From Daphnia carinata (Eukaryota; Arthropoda; Branchiopoda; Diplostraca; Daphniidae): a stretch of DNA of 64,000 bases. The number at the start of each line of letters is the position of its first letter. Position 1 is the stretch's first letter. The DNA is taken from NCBI RefSeq assembly GCF_022539665.2, contig NC_081334.1:8030424-8094423 (forward strand), read 5' to 3'. Below, one piece after another: positions 63,926 to 64,000 of the stretch. The notes under the pieces are model-generated. The model ran no database searches. It saw nothing but the letters and a program-made list of their open reading frames with translations, and had not been told where the DNA came from. The position numbers and the translations under genes are program-made.

Positions 63926-64000
63926 CTCAGCCGACACCGCTCGTGATCCTCGAGGATTTGCAGTCAAATTTTACACCAAAGAAGGCAACTGGGATTTAGT
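63926..64000 (+). CDS. CAT: Catalase, internal exon (partial, off right edge)
   Basis: After an AACATAG acceptor the frame reads SADTARDPRGFAVKFYTKEG then NWDL, the conserved block following the first catalytic region of monofunctional haem catalases. These enzymes convert hydrogen peroxide to water and oxygen, usually in peroxisomes. With the acceptor at 63,925 the exon starts in phase 2, so the split codon could be a Gly, matching the family. The exon has no lesion in the 75 nt visible. The 5' exons are not recognisable in the window, so this may be a gene with a long upstream intron or an isolated fragment. Confidence 0.85.

Noticed and set aside
1-64000. CRISPR arrays, prokaryotic operons or insertion sequences
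   Set aside because: No regularly spaced repeats with unique spacers were seen, and introns and LTR elements show eukaryotic DNA.

Overview
The window is eukaryotic, repeat-rich DNA, most likely from an arthropod. A Daphnia-like crustacean is my best guess, from short GT-AG introns of about 60-120 nt and the mix of Pao/BEL, Ty3/Gypsy-with-env, MULE and hAT elements. This is inference; no diagnostic host locus is present. Most of the 64 kb is transposable elements, many nested. Only two stretches look host-like: a five-exon DUF4806-type gene (60.86-62.65 kb, minus strand, with two apparent lesions) and one catalase exon running off the right edge (63,926-64,000, plus strand). Fragments of a CD36/class B scavenger receptor lie at 44.9-45.6 kb.

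Layout. 1-6.5 kb: decayed Pao-type retroelement on the minus strand with its 3' LTR at the left edge. 6.5-11.2 kb: non-coding repeats, a decayed DNA-transposon ORF (7.7-8.5 kb), a MITE-like element and an LTR of the same Pao family (10.3-11.08 kb, plus strand). 11,571-14,550: MULE DNA transposon with terminal inverted repeats and an 8-bp target duplication. 15.7-42.5 kb: a hAT transposon (plus strand) split by Gypsy element B (16,076-41,150), whose env is itself split by Gypsy element A (21,417-32,766). 42.5-44.5 kb: internally deleted sibling of the first Pao element. 46,622-54,900: a nearly pristine BEL element (375-bp LTRs with 2 differences, 5-bp target duplication GTATA, single gag-pol frame) inserted in a MITE-like sequence. 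55.5-60.5 kb: transposon remnants and a hairpin MITE.

The most unusual part is Gypsy B. Without its guest it is about 13.7 kb. Besides gag, pol and a mucin-like env it carries a 2.9-kb 3' region with a 452-codon ankyrin-repeat protein gene, a small basic ORF just upstream of it, and on the opposite strand a two-exon gene with clean splice sites. This resembles the accessory region of a complex retrovirus, but the parts are unfamiliar to me. Gypsy A adds two further oddities: a 334-codon helical ORF overprinted on the frame that leads into gag, and two related small ORFs between pol and env that share a TPR-like motif. The BEL element has an extra zinc-knuckle ORF between pol and its 3' LTR.

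Insertion order is clear from target duplications: hAT first, then Gypsy B (LTRs differ at 3 of 201 positions), then Gypsy A (1 of 170 comparable positions). Both Gypsy copies are damaged: A lacks the RT catalytic core, and B has frameshifts or stops in gag and env. The BEL copy is open throughout but has an Asn in place of the last Asp of its RT motif.
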